Below, piece after piece: positions 8,344-16,323 of a stretch of DNA of 34,781 nt; positions within the stretch are counted from its first letter, which is position 1; every line of letters starts with the position of its first letter. A program made the position numbers and the translations under genes. Under the pieces are notes generated by a model. The model saw only the letters and a program-made list of their open reading frames with translations. It was not told the origin of the DNA and made no database searches. This DNA comes from CAJQND01 sp051010055 (lineage in GTDB: Bacteria > Pseudomonadota > Alphaproteobacteria > Rhizobiales > CAJQND01). The DNA lies in contig JBPCVY010000274.1 of the NCBI GenBank assembly GCA_051010055.1, positions 1 through 34,781 of the forward strand, given 5' to 3'.

Positions 8344-9354
8344 GTGACCGAAACTTTGAAAAAACCTCTGGCTCTGACCATCGGCGAGCCGGCCGGCATC
8401 GGCCCTGAAATTGCGCTGCGCGCCTGGCAAACGGCAAGTAAAACCGGCGTTCCGGCCTTTGTGCTGATTGGCGATTTCGCCACAATGGCAGATGAAGGCG
8501 CCCGGCTTGATGTGCCCGTTGAGCAAATCGATTGCTCGTCAGCTGCTGAAAACTGTTTTTCACGCGCGCTGCCGGTTTTGGATGTTCCCTTCGCGGAGCG
8601 CGCTGTTGCGGGAAAGCCGGCAAGCGGAACGGCCGGCGGCGTCATCAAATCCATTGATCGTGCAGTGGAGCTCACCCTTTCCGGTGAAACCCGTGCTGTT
8701 GTCACCAACCCTATTCAAAAATCGGCGTTGAATTCTGCCGGATTCCAACAGCCAGGCCATACTGAGTATCTTGCCCAGCTCTCCCACCAGGCAGGCCATA
8801 ACGCAACCCCGGTCATGATGCTGGCCAACGGTAAACTGCGCGCGGTACCGATTACCGTTCACATGGCGCTGGCCGATGTGCCCAAAAAGCTCACCAGTGA
8901 ACTTATTGCCGAAACAGCGCGCGTTACCCATGCGGACCTTAGTTCCCGCTTTGGCATTGCCGCACCGCGCCTTGCTTTTGCCGGCCTGAACCCGCACGCC
9001 GGTGAAGCGGGCATGATGGGTAAGGAAGATGCCGCTGTTATTGAGCCGGCGGTAAACCTGCTCCGCTCAGAAGGGATAGATGCCCTTGGCCCGCTGCCCG
9101 CAGACACCATGTTTCACGATGAAGCGCGCGAGAACTATGATGTTGCCATGTGCATGTATCATGACCAGGCGCTCATTCCCGTGAAAACCTTAGGGTTTCA
9201 TGATGGTGTAAACGTTACGCTCGGCTTGCCGTTCGTGCGCACGTCGCCCGACCATGGCACCGCTCTTTCCCTTGCCCGAACCGGCAAGGCGCGCCCGGAT
9301 AGCCTCATCGCAGCTTTGCAATTGGCCGACCGATTGAGCGGCGCTGAAAGTTGA
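8344..9354 (+). CDS. pdxA: 4-hydroxythreonine-4-phosphate dehydrogenase
   Basis: A 336-residue PdxA, which oxidises 4-phosphohydroxy-L-threonine in the DXP-dependent pathway to pyridoxal phosphate. The opening LALTIGEPAGIGPEIALRAW is the family signature (D is more common than E in GDPAGIG). Metal ligands H173, H218 and H273 show exactly the 45- and 55-residue spacing of the E. coli enzyme, the last in MYHDQALIPVK. The start codon is GTG at 8344 and no strong ribosome binding site is visible. It lies 35 bases after the surA-like gene and 6 before rsmA. Confidence 0.95.
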   Translation: MTETLKKPLALTIGEPAGIGPEIALRAWQTASKTGVPAFVLIGDFATMADEGARLDVPVEQIDCSSAAENCFSRALPVLDVPFAERAVAGKPASGTAGGVIKSIDRAVELTLSGETRAVVTNPIQKSALNSAGFQQPGHTEYLAQLSHQAGHNATPVMMLANGKLRAVPITVHMALADVPKKLTSELIAETARVTHADLSSRFGIAAPRLAFAGLNPHAGEAGMMGKEDAAVIEPAVNLLRSEGIDALGPLPADTMFHDEARENYDVAMCMYHDQALIPVKTLGFHDGVNVTLGLPFVRTSPDHGTALSLARTGKARPDSLIAALQLADRLSGAES

Positions 9355-9360
9355 TGTGTC

Positions 9361-10203
9361 ATGATCGATGACCTGCCGCCACTGCGTGAAGTCATCGCCC
9401 GCCACGGACTGTCCGCCCGCAAGACCCTGGGCCAGAACTTTCTTCTCGACCTTAACCTGACAGCGCGCATCGCCCGCGCCACCGACCCGCTGGAAGAATT
9501 CAATTTCCTGGAAATCGGCCCTGGCCCCGGCGGGCTCACCCGCGCCTTGCTGGCAGAAGGGGCAGCCCACGTAACAGCAATCGAGCGCGATAGGAGGTGC
9601 ATTGGCGCGCTGGAGGAAATTGCCGCTCACTATCCAGGCCGGCTCACAGTCATTGAAGGTGATGCGCTGCAAATCGATCATCAGAGCATCGTTCAACAAC
9701 CAGTAAAAATCGCTGCCAACCTGCCCTACAATATCTCCGTTGTGCTGCTCACCCGCTGGCTCACGGCCGAGCCATGGCCACCATGGTTTAAGTCTCTGAC
9801 CCTCATGTTCCAGAAGGAAGTGGCCGAGCGCATCACCGCACTACCCGGCACAAAGTCCTATGGGCGGATTTCCGTACTTGCCGCCGTGAAGGCGCATTCC
9901 AACCGCCTTTTCGATGTGCACCCAAGCGCTTTTACACCGCCGCCCAAGGTAACCTCTGCAATTGTTCAATTGACGCCCGAGAGCCAAGAGTTTGAGAGCC
10001 TTAATATTGCCACCCTTGAACGGGTAACCGCTGCAGCCTTCGGCCAGCGCCGCAAAATGCTGCGCCAGAGCCTTAAACCCCTCGGCGTTCCCATAGATTT
10101 GCTCTTGGAAAACACCTCCCTAGAGGCAACAATGCGCGCAGAAAACGTGCCGCCGGAGGCGTTCTGCCAGATTGCGGTGAATTTGGATGGAGCGCAGACA
10201 TGA
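9361..10203 (+). CDS. rsmA: 16S rRNA (adenine(1518)-N(6)/adenine(1519)-N(6))-dimethyltransferase
   Basis: A 280-residue RsmA/KsgA, which dimethylates two adjacent adenines in the 3' hairpin of 16S rRNA during small-subunit maturation. Seen motifs are the N-terminal SARKTLGQNFLLD, the SAM-binding EIGPGPGGLT at 51-60, the acidic VTAIERD strand and motif IV NLPYNIS at 120-126. Length is normal. It follows pdxA by 6 bases and its TGA overlaps the ATG of the alcohol dehydrogenase (ATGA), so the two are probably co-translated. Confidence 0.96.
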   Translation: MIDDLPPLREVIARHGLSARKTLGQNFLLDLNLTARIARATDPLEEFNFLEIGPGPGGLTRALLAEGAAHVTAIERDRRCIGALEEIAAHYPGRLTVIEGDALQIDHQSIVQQPVKIAANLPYNISVVLLTRWLTAEPWPPWFKSLTLMFQKEVAERITALPGTKSYGRISVLAAVKAHSNRLFDVHPSAFTPPPKVTSAIVQLTPESQEFESLNIATLERVTAAAFGQRRKMLRQSLKPLGVPIDLLLENTSLEATMRAENVPPEAFCQIAVNLDGAQT

Positions 10204-11252
10204 AACGCCAGTCAATGACCGGTTACGGCACGCCGCTTGAGGAAACAGAAACCGCAACCCCTGCCCCTTCTGGAACCGAGGTGATTGTCGCTGTCAGCCA
10301 TTGCGGCGTCTGCCACAGTGATTTGCACCTGCAGGATGGTTATTTCAGCCTGGGTGAAGGCAAACAGCTTGACGTGCGCGGCGGCCGCGAACTGCCATTT
10401 ACTCTCGGCCATGAAATAGCCGGCACCGTTGCTGCCACAGGCCCTGATGCAGAAGGCGTCGATACTTCAAAGCGCTATGCAGTTTTTCCGTGGATCGGGT
10501 GTGGCGACTGCGCCTTGTGCGCCGCATGCGATGAGCACCTTTGCGATGCCGCGCACCATCTCGGCATTAATGTGGATGGCGGATTTGCCACCCATGTGGT
10601 GGTGCCGCACCCGCGCTATTTGCTTGACGTTTCCGATCTCGACCACACCCTTGCGGGCAGCTACATGTGCTCCGGACTTACTGCGTTCAGCGCCCTCAAA
10701 AAGGCCGCCGCCACTGTCGGCACCAAAGGACCGCTCATGATTGTCGGGCTTGGCGGCGTTGGCATGATGGCGCTGCAGCTTGCCCGCGCACTGTTTCCTG
10801 ACGCAATTTTGCTGACGGCCGATATTGATGAGGAAAAGCGCAACCTCGCCCTTGAAGTTGGCGCTGCCCATGTGTTCAACCCCGCCGACCCGGATGCGCG
10901 CAAGCAGGTTTTCAAAACCACCGGACCCATTCCCGCATCGGTCGATTTTGTCGGCGCTGAAAGTTCGCTCAACTTCGCCCACAGCATCTTGGGCAAAGGC
11001 GGGCTTGCTGTCATCGCCGGATTATTGGGCGGCAAGCTGTCAATTCCCATCCCCATGTTCCCGCTGCGCGTCATCAATATCTCGGGCAGTTTTGTCGGCT
11101 CTCTGAGCGAGGCAAAAGAGATGCTTGAGCTGGTGCGTTCGGGCGCTGTAACCGCAATTCCGGTTGATGTGCGCCCGCTGGAGGATGCAAATGAAGCGCT
11201 GGACGATTTGCGCGCAGGAAAAGTAATCGGCAGAGTGGTTTTAAGTATTTAA
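10200..11252 (+). CDS. Zinc-dependent alcohol dehydrogenase (MDR superfamily)
   Basis: A 350-residue medium-chain dehydrogenase. Catalytic zinc ligands are C38 in GVCHSD and H71-E72 in GHEIAG. The structural zinc lobe has C101, C104, C107 and C115, with an additional C110. The nucleotide-binding turn is GLGGVGMMA, followed by an acidic end of beta-2 (TADIDEEK), which favours NAD over NADP. It resembles AdhA/AdhP-like alcohol dehydrogenases, but the alcohol or aldehyde is unknown. Its start overlaps rsmA, so this accessory gene has been added to the end of the core lptD-rsmA run. Confidence 0.9.
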   Translation: MKRQSMTGYGTPLEETETATPAPSGTEVIVAVSHCGVCHSDLHLQDGYFSLGEGKQLDVRGGRELPFTLGHEIAGTVAATGPDAEGVDTSKRYAVFPWIGCGDCALCAACDEHLCDAAHHLGINVDGGFATHVVVPHPRYLLDVSDLDHTLAGSYMCSGLTAFSALKKAAATVGTKGPLMIVGLGGVGMMALQLARALFPDAILLTADIDEEKRNLALEVGAAHVFNPADPDARKQVFKTTGPIPASVDFVGAESSLNFAHSILGKGGLAVIAGLLGGKLSIPIPMFPLRVINISGSFVGSLSEAKEMLELVRSGAVTAIPVDVRPLEDANEALDDLRAGKVIGRVVLSI

Positions 11253-11281
11253 AATAATACATTAAATACTTCAGATATTGA

Positions 11282-11323
11282 TTCAAGTAAGATTCACTGA
11301 ATCAATTGAATCGGTTACTTGAA
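11282..11323. repeat. Long AT-rich inverted repeat between convergent genes
   Basis: TTCAAGTAAGATTCA at 11282-11296 pairs with TGAATCGGTTACTTGAA at 11307-11323, leaving a two-base bulge (GG) and a ten-base loop. It sits between the convergent adh and gmk genes, so it may act as a bidirectional transcription terminator, although the stem is AT-rich and no T-tract follows. The inner part, GATTCACTGAATC, is also a perfect short palindrome. Confidence 0.7.
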
Positions 11324-11347
11324 ATTGCTGAGGAGTTGATTCCACCT

Positions 11348-11998
11348 TCAAAGGTCTTCGATGAGATTTCGGGTGAAGTCTGAAAGCCCGGTGCGCCGCG
11401 CCCTTTTCAACCTTTCCGCATGCAAAATCGACAAAAGCCCTTCATGCGCCCGCTCCAGATCGTCATTGATAATGACATAGTCGTACTCAGCCCAATGGCT
11501 GATTTCATCAGCGGCTTCCGCCATGCGTTTTGCCACAACGGAAGCAGAATCCTGCGCCCGGGTGATCAGCCGCTGGCGCAAGGTTTCAGCCGACGGGGGC
11601 AGAATGAAAACGCGCACGAGATCCTGCGGGCGGGCTTGTGCAAGTTGCTGGGTGCCCTGCCAGTCAATGTCGAACAAAACGTCCTCACCGGCCTCCAGGC
11701 TGTCATCAACCATGGCCCGTGGCGTGGCGTACCAGTTGCCGAACACCTCTGCATATTCCAGAAGCTCGCCTTCATCACGCATGGTGGCAAACTTATCTTT
11801 TGAGACGAAAAAATAATCCTTGCCTTCCACCTCGCCGGGCCGCGGGTTCCGGGTGGTGAGTGAGACAGACATTTTCACCTTGCCGTCCGCTTCCATGAGC
11901 TTGCGGGCAAGGGTCGATTTGCCGGCCCCTGATGGTGATGACAGTACCAGCATGAGGCCACGTCGTTTGATGGGAAAAGAAGGTTCTGCGTTACTCAA
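11348..11998 (-). CDS. gmk: Guanylate kinase
   Basis: A 216-residue guanylate kinase converting GMP to GDP with ATP. The P-loop region RGLMLVLSSPSGAGKST is near residue 13, followed by the GMP-binding segments SVSLTTRNPRPGEVEGKDYFF and VLFDIDWQGTQQL. The proposed start at 11998 is TTG, with AGG about ten bases upstream; the next in-frame ATG at 11953 would remove residues before the P-loop strand. It overlaps the end of the yicC gene by eight bases and is the last gene of the minus-strand fab-mltG-yicC run. Confidence 0.95.
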   Translation of the reverse strand: MSNAEPSFPIKRRGLMLVLSSPSGAGKSTLARKLMEADGKVKMSVSLTTRNPRPGEVEGKDYFFVSKDKFATMRDEGELLEYAEVFGNWYATPRAMVDDSLEAGEDVLFDIDWQGTQQLAQARPQDLVRVFILPPSAETLRQRLITRAQDSASVVAKRMAEAADEISHWAEYDYVIINDDLERAHEGLLSILHAERLKRARRTGLSDFTRNLIEDL

Positions 11999-12878
11999 TG
12001 TTTTGTACCTGTTCGCGCATCTGGTCGACGACCGACTTCAACTCAAGACCAATGGTGGTGAGCGCCTGGTCATTCGATTTCGAGCACAATGTGTTGGCTT
12101 CACGGTTAAATTCCTGGGTGAGAAAGTCGAGCTTGCGTCCCACCGGTTCGTTTGTAGAGAAAAGCGCGCGGGCAGCCTCGATATGGGCAAACAGCCGGTC
12201 GAGCTCTTCCTGGATATCAGCCTTGGTTGCAAGGAGCACCGCTTCCTGGTGAAGCCTGTCAGGATCAAGCGTGTTTGACGCAGCAATCAGCCTTGAGACG
12301 TTTTCTGCTAGCCGCGCCTTGATAGCCTCGGGTGTACGGGCAGGGCAATCACGCGCTGAAATGGTGAGCTTTTCAATAGCGTCCACCTGGCCGCTCAACA
12401 GCTCTTGCAGGCGCGCACCCTCTTCCCGGCGCATTTCCTGCATGGAAACCAAAAGCTCGTCCAGGCTCTTCAGCAACGCTGTCTCAAGCGCCTGGCGCTG
12501 TTCATCTGTTTCTTCCGGCTCTGCAAGTTCCAGAATGCCCTTTATGGCCAGTATACCGTCAAGGCGCGCCGGCTCAGCATTAATCCGCCCGCCAAGCTCT
12601 TCCATCACAGACACGATTTTTTCCAGCGCAACTTCGTTGATTTTTACCTCGCCAGCCCCTTTTTCACGGGTGAGCTGCAGGGAAAGCTGGCAATTGCCGC
12701 GCCTGACATGGCGCTGAACGGCTGCGCGGGCCTTTTGTTCCAGCCCGTCCATGCCGTATGGCAGCCGGCAGCGCACATCCAGCGATTTGCCGTTAACGGC
12801 GCGCATTTCCCAATACCATTGCACGCCTTCCAGAGCACCATCGGCACGGGCAAATCCTGTCATTGAATGAAGCGGCAT
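11991..12878 (-). CDS. YicC/YloC family protein (probable endoribonuclease)
   Basis: A 295-residue protein with the family opening LHSMTGFARADG, the central VRRGNCQLSLQL segment and the C-terminal signature REANTLCSKSNDQALT. YicC-family proteins have been reported as endoribonucleases acting on small RNA or mRNA targets and are widely found next to gmk, as here. The middle part is strongly helical. It overlaps gmk by eight bases and follows mltG by 83 bases, so co-transcription with both is likely. Confidence 0.92.
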   Translation of the reverse strand: MPLHSMTGFARADGALEGVQWYWEMRAVNGKSLDVRCRLPYGMDGLEQKARAAVQRHVRRGNCQLSLQLTREKGAGEVKINEVALEKIVSVMEELGGRINAEPARLDGILAIKGILELAEPEETDEQRQALETALLKSLDELLVSMQEMRREEGARLQELLSGQVDAIEKLTISARDCPARTPEAIKARLAENVSRLIAASNTLDPDRLHQEAVLLATKADIQEELDRLFAHIEAARALFSTNEPVGRKLDFLTQEFNREANTLCSKSNDQALTTIGLELKSVVDQMREQVQNIE

Positions 12879-12961
12879 TGGTTACACGGCCTTGTTTCGG
12901 GGAATCAATTCAGTCGCCGCATAACTTAAAGCAAATTTGACGCCGGTATAACCGTTAGAAA

Positions 12962-14287
12962 TCACTGTGGCGGCGAGGGCTTTACGCGCGGAAGCGGCTG
13001 GGTTTCGCTGGCAAACTGTTCAACCATTGTCAGGGTGATGTATCCGGCCTCTTCTGCCTTCTCTGCAGCAGCGGCGATGGCGCGCAAATCATTTTCTTCA
13101 GGCTTGGGAAGGGTGCCTTCTTCAAACGCCTTGACCATCTTTTCGCGTTCTTCGGCTTTTTTGCGCGCTTCCTCTTCGAGTTTGCGCGCCTCTTCTGCCG
13201 CCTTTCGGGCTTCTTCCACCTCGCGCCACTTGCGCACATTCGCTTCGTGCTCATCAAGCGTTTTAGCGAATGCGTGGCCGCCTGTGCCATCGGCGACAAA
13301 GAACAAATCTTCGCTCTCCACAGGGTTCAGAACCGCTTTTATGGATTCCTTGCCCGGATTGGAAATTGGTGTCGGGGGAAGCCCGTCAATCTGGTAGGTG
13401 TTGTAGCGGGTGCGTTTTTGAATATCGCGCTTGGAGATGGGCCGGTCCATTTTGCCCTTGCCGCCGACAATGCCGTAGATGATCGTCGGGTCGGACTGAA
13501 GGCGCATGCCTTTTCTAAGTCGGTTCACGAACACTGCGGCCACCCGCGGGCGCTCAGCGGCAACACCGGTTTCCTTTTCCACGATGGATGCAAGAATGAT
13601 CGCCTCGCGGGCCGTCTTCAGCGGCAAGTCCGGTGCCCGATTCGACCACAAATCGGCAATTGCCTTGCGCTGGGCCACCTGCATCTGGCGGACAATGTCG
13701 GCGCGAGTTGCACCACGCTCAAACACATAAGTATCCGGCAGCAAACTTCCTTCAGGCGGCACGGCGGCGACCTCTCCGGTAAGAACGTCTGCAGCGGCTA
13801 TCCGCTCAACTGCCTGCTGAGAGGTAAAGCCCTCCGGAACGGACACTTTGTAAGTGATGGATTTGCCTTCAACCAGCATGTCCACAACCTTGGCCATGGA
13901 AATACCCGGCGGGAAGGAATATTCCCCGGCCTTCAGCTCGTTTTGCACCTGGTTATAGAGAACGCCGCCCTGGAAAAGCCTGGCATCGGATATAACGCCG
14001 CTGCGTTCCAACTGCTTGGCAATGTCGCTGGTGCCCGAGCCGCGCGCGATATTGACGACTTTTTCAGTTTCGAGCGGGCCGGCGGTTTCAAACCTGTCTT
14101 TCAAGACCAACAGGCCTACGCCAGCTGCAAGTCCAACGCAGACCACAAACAAAACGATACCGAGCAAACCACGGGCAAGACGCCCGAAAACACCCCTGCG
14201 GCGAGGGCGCTGAGGCGGGGTTGAGGTATAGAGCTGCACCTGCGCAGACCCCGAGTCTTCTGATTTTTTTCGGGATCTTCTAAACAA
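12962..14287 (-). CDS. mltG: Endolytic murein transglycosylase MltG with charged C-terminal extension
   Basis: A 441-residue inner-membrane lytic transglycosylase that cuts nascent glycan strands. One membrane helix spans about residues 38-63; the YceG domain follows, with the active-site region ILASIVEKETG (E237 the likely catalytic Glu), GMRLQSDPTIIYG and YNTYQIDGLPPTPISNPG. From residue 354 there is an 88-residue extension, mostly Glu/Lys/Ala-rich and predicted helical, ending in a Pro-rich tail; most MltG proteins stop near this point. The start is TTG at 14287 with GGAG eight bases upstream. It lies 38 bases downstream of fabF. Confidence 0.94.
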   Translation of the reverse strand: MFRRSRKKSEDSGSAQVQLYTSTPPQRPRRRGVFGRLARGLLGIVLFVVCVGLAAGVGLLVLKDRFETAGPLETEKVVNIARGSGTSDIAKQLERSGVISDARLFQGGVLYNQVQNELKAGEYSFPPGISMAKVVDMLVEGKSITYKVSVPEGFTSQQAVERIAAADVLTGEVAAVPPEGSLLPDTYVFERGATRADIVRQMQVAQRKAIADLWSNRAPDLPLKTAREAIILASIVEKETGVAAERPRVAAVFVNRLRKGMRLQSDPTIIYGIVGGKGKMDRPISKRDIQKRTRYNTYQIDGLPPTPISNPGKESIKAVLNPVESEDLFFVADGTGGHAFAKTLDEHEANVRKWREVEEARKAAEEARKLEEEARKKAEEREKMVKAFEEGTLPKPEENDLRAIAAAAEKAEEAGYITLTMVEQFASETQPLPRVKPSPPQ

Positions 14288-14325
14288 AACCCGGTCTCCG
14301 CATCCTCGAACGCAAGTCCAACACT

Positions 14326-15600
14326 TTAATCAACGTAACGCTGCAATATAAGCGATGCATTGGTTCCGCCAAAACCAAAAGAATTCGACAGAACAGTGTT
14401 TATTTCCTTATTTTGTGCTTTTAATGGCACCAAATCTATACCGGTTTCAACGGACGGATTATCAAGGTTCAGGGTTGGCGGCACTATATTATCGCGGATG
14501 GCAAGGCAGCAGAAGATGGCCTCAACCGCACCGGCCGCGCCCAACAAGTGCCCAATCGCCGATTTGGTTGAAGACATGGTGAGCCCTTCACCATTGCCGC
14601 CGACAAGGCGCTCAACAGCGCCAAGTTCAATTTCATCTCCAAGCGGTGTCGAGGTACCATGGGCGTTCACATAATCAATGTCCGATGGGTCAATGCCGGC
14701 CCATTTAACGGCAGCCTGCATGGCGCGGTACCCGCCATCGCCATCTGGCGCCGGCGCGGTGATGTGATAGGCATCACCAGACAGGCCGTAGCCGATAACC
14801 TCGCCATAAATGGTCGCGCCACGGGCTTTTGCGTGTTCCAGCTCTTCCAGAACAAGGGCCCCTGCGCCTTCGCCCATTACAAAGCCGTCACGGTCGCGGT
14901 CATATGGCCTGGAAGCTTCGGTGGGCCTGTCGTTAAAGCCGGTAGAGAGAGCCTTACAGGCGATAAATCCGGCAAGGCCTATGCGCGAGATGGTGGATTC
15001 GGCGCCGCCTGCAACCATCACATCTGCATCGCCAAGCATGATAAGCCGTGCTGCATCACCAATGGCGTGGGCGCCGGTAGAACAGGCGGTCACAACAGCG
15101 TGGTTCGGGCCACGGAAGCCGTAGCGGATGGAAACATAGCCCGAAATCAGGTTGATCAGGCGCCCTGGAATAAAGAACGGGCTCACCCTTCTTGGGCCGC
15201 GCTCATTGAGAACCAGAGACGTTTCGGCAATACCGTTAAGCCCGCCAACGCCTGAACCCATGAGAACGCCGGTGCGGCACAGATCTTCATAATCATCAGG
15301 CGTCCAACCGGAATCCTTTACTGCCTGGTCGGCTGCCGACATGCCATAGATGATGAAGTCGTCGACCTTGCGCTGCTCCTTCGGCTCCATATAGGCGTCG
15401 GGATTAAAGGTGCCATCCGAGCCATCGCCGCGCGGTATTTGGCAGGAGACCTGGCAGGCAAGGTCGGAAACATCCAATCCTTGTGTTACACCGGCACCTG
15501 ACTGGCCCGCCACCAGGCGGTTCCATGTCTCATCGACGCCATCAGCAAGCGGGGAAACCATTCCCAGCCCAGTTACAACAACCCTGCGCAGTTCAACCAT
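14326..15600 (-). CDS. fabF: Beta-ketoacyl-ACP synthase II
   Basis: A 424-residue KAS II condensing enzyme elongating acyl-ACP with malonyl-ACP. The catalytic triad is C173 (VVTACSTGAHAIGDA), H314 (VNAHGTSTPLGD) and H351 (IGHLLGAAG), with the supporting Lys in SSTKSAIGH. The C-terminus NSFGFGGTNASLIL is typical. Length is normal. It is downstream of acpP on the same strand, separated by 172 bases that contain two small hairpins, and is preceded by a GGGGG ribosome binding site. Confidence 0.96.
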   Translation of the reverse strand: MVELRRVVVTGLGMVSPLADGVDETWNRLVAGQSGAGVTQGLDVSDLACQVSCQIPRGDGSDGTFNPDAYMEPKEQRKVDDFIIYGMSAADQAVKDSGWTPDDYEDLCRTGVLMGSGVGGLNGIAETSLVLNERGPRRVSPFFIPGRLINLISGYVSIRYGFRGPNHAVVTACSTGAHAIGDAARLIMLGDADVMVAGGAESTISRIGLAGFIACKALSTGFNDRPTEASRPYDRDRDGFVMGEGAGALVLEELEHAKARGATIYGEVIGYGLSGDAYHITAPAPDGDGGYRAMQAAVKWAGIDPSDIDYVNAHGTSTPLGDEIELGAVERLVGGNGEGLTMSSTKSAIGHLLGAAGAVEAIFCCLAIRDNIVPPTLNLDNPSVETGIDLVPLKAQNKEINTVLSNSFGFGGTNASLILQRYVD

Positions 15601-15738
15601 ATTTCCCCCACGAATGGGATTTCATCTCGCGTGTAGCCTGAAAGGCCATCTTCTCATTAAAAATGGCGGAAAGCGGACCAACAGAACAAGATTCAACCTT
15701 TTTGAACCCCGCTATTGTCCCCATCCCGCCATTGGCAG

Positions 15739-15770
15739 AATTCCGTCTGGAATTGTGGAGCATCAGCTCC
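15739..15770 (-). other. Tandem short hairpins just after acpP
   Basis: Reading on the minus strand from the acpP stop, GGAGC-TGAT-GCTCC (15757-15770) and AATTCC-AGAC-GGAATT (15739-15754) form two perfect small stem-loops in immediate succession. There is no U-tract, so a full intrinsic terminator is unlikely. They could limit 3' decay or give partial read-through, which would help keep acpP transcript above fabF transcript. That role is inference. Confidence 0.45.
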
Positions 15771-15772
15771 GC

Positions 15773-16009
15773 TTAGGCAGCGGCTTTCTGAATAAATCCA
15801 ACGGCATCTCCGACGGTCTGGATTGTTTCAGCCGCGTCGTCGGGAATTTCAATTCCGAATTCTTCTTCGAACGCCATAACCAGCTCAACGGTGTCCAGTG
15901 AATCTGCGCCAAGGTCATCGATAAAGCTTGCGCCATTTTCGACCTTGTCAGCTTCAACACCCAGGTGTTCGACAACAATTTTCTTCACCCGATCTGCAAC
16001 GTCACTCAT
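15773..16009 (-). CDS. acpP: Acyl carrier protein
   Basis: A 78-residue acidic four-helix protein. S37 in LGADSLDTVELVMAFEEEFG is the site of 4'-phosphopantetheine attachment, and the surrounding helix II is nearly identical to other AcpP proteins. It carries growing acyl chains between FabD, FabG, FabF and other enzymes encoded nearby. The ATG at 16009 has GAGG ten bases upstream; that same GAGGATGAAAGA element occurs again 49 bases further upstream. Confidence 0.98.
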   Translation of the reverse strand: MSDVADRVKKIVVEHLGVEADKVENGASFIDDLGADSLDTVELVMAFEEEFGIEIPDDAAETIQTVGDAVGFIQKAAA

Positions 16010-16068
16010 AATCTTTCATCCTCAGTTTGGTTAGACAAAAGCCGCCTCAACTGGGCATTGTCTTTCAT
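16006..16068 (-). CDS. Possible 20-codon leader ORF overlapping the acpP start
   Basis: A 20-residue frame (MKDNAQLRRLL... to ...TEDERL) ends in a TGA that overlaps the acpP ATG as ATGA, the arrangement seen for coupled genes elsewhere in this window. Its own ribosome binding site is poor, because GAGG touches the ATG directly. It may be a regulatory leader peptide or simply an accident of the duplicated initiation region. No homologue is known to me. Confidence 0.2.
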   Translation of the reverse strand: MKDNAQLRRLLSNQTEDERL

Positions 16069-16323
16069 CCTCGTGAAATGGGGGCGCTTAGCGCGTCGTA
16101 CAAAGACGGAAACGCAACTTGCGATTACCGACCCTTGCGCCGGGAATCAGTTGAATCCGGGCTCCCCTGCAAGAAACGCCCGGTCCTTACCACAGAACCC
16201 CGCACAAAACCAAGTGCCATTCGTATCGATTGTCATGCCCGCCCGTTTTCGCCGCTTTTTTGGCATGAAGCGCCATTCCATGTTCGTTGCCGTCAGGTTT
16301 TGCGCGCAAATGCCGAATTGCCG
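16010..16323. other. 314-base acpP upstream region with duplicated initiation element
   Basis: This gap between fabG and acpP is long for an otherwise tight run, so acpP probably has its own promoter here. The 12-mer GAGGATGAAAGA (minus strand) occurs twice, at 16061-16072 and 16012-16023, and both copies are followed after two bases by ATG: the first opens a three-codon ORF (ATG CCC AGT TGA, 16047-16058), the second is acpP. Small palindromes GCGCTTAGCGC and CGCAAGTTGCG are also present. I could not settle on a -35/-10 pair, and no conserved protein is encoded in the rest. Confidence 0.5.

Noticed and set aside
7922..8623. 233-residue open frame on the minus strand over surA and pdxA
   Set aside because: It crosses two well-supported genes, is Arg/Ala/Gln-rich and has no motif.
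13247..14224. 325-residue open frame on the plus strand
   Set aside because: It lies entirely antisense to mltG, whose motifs are complete, and its translation shows no recognisable domain.
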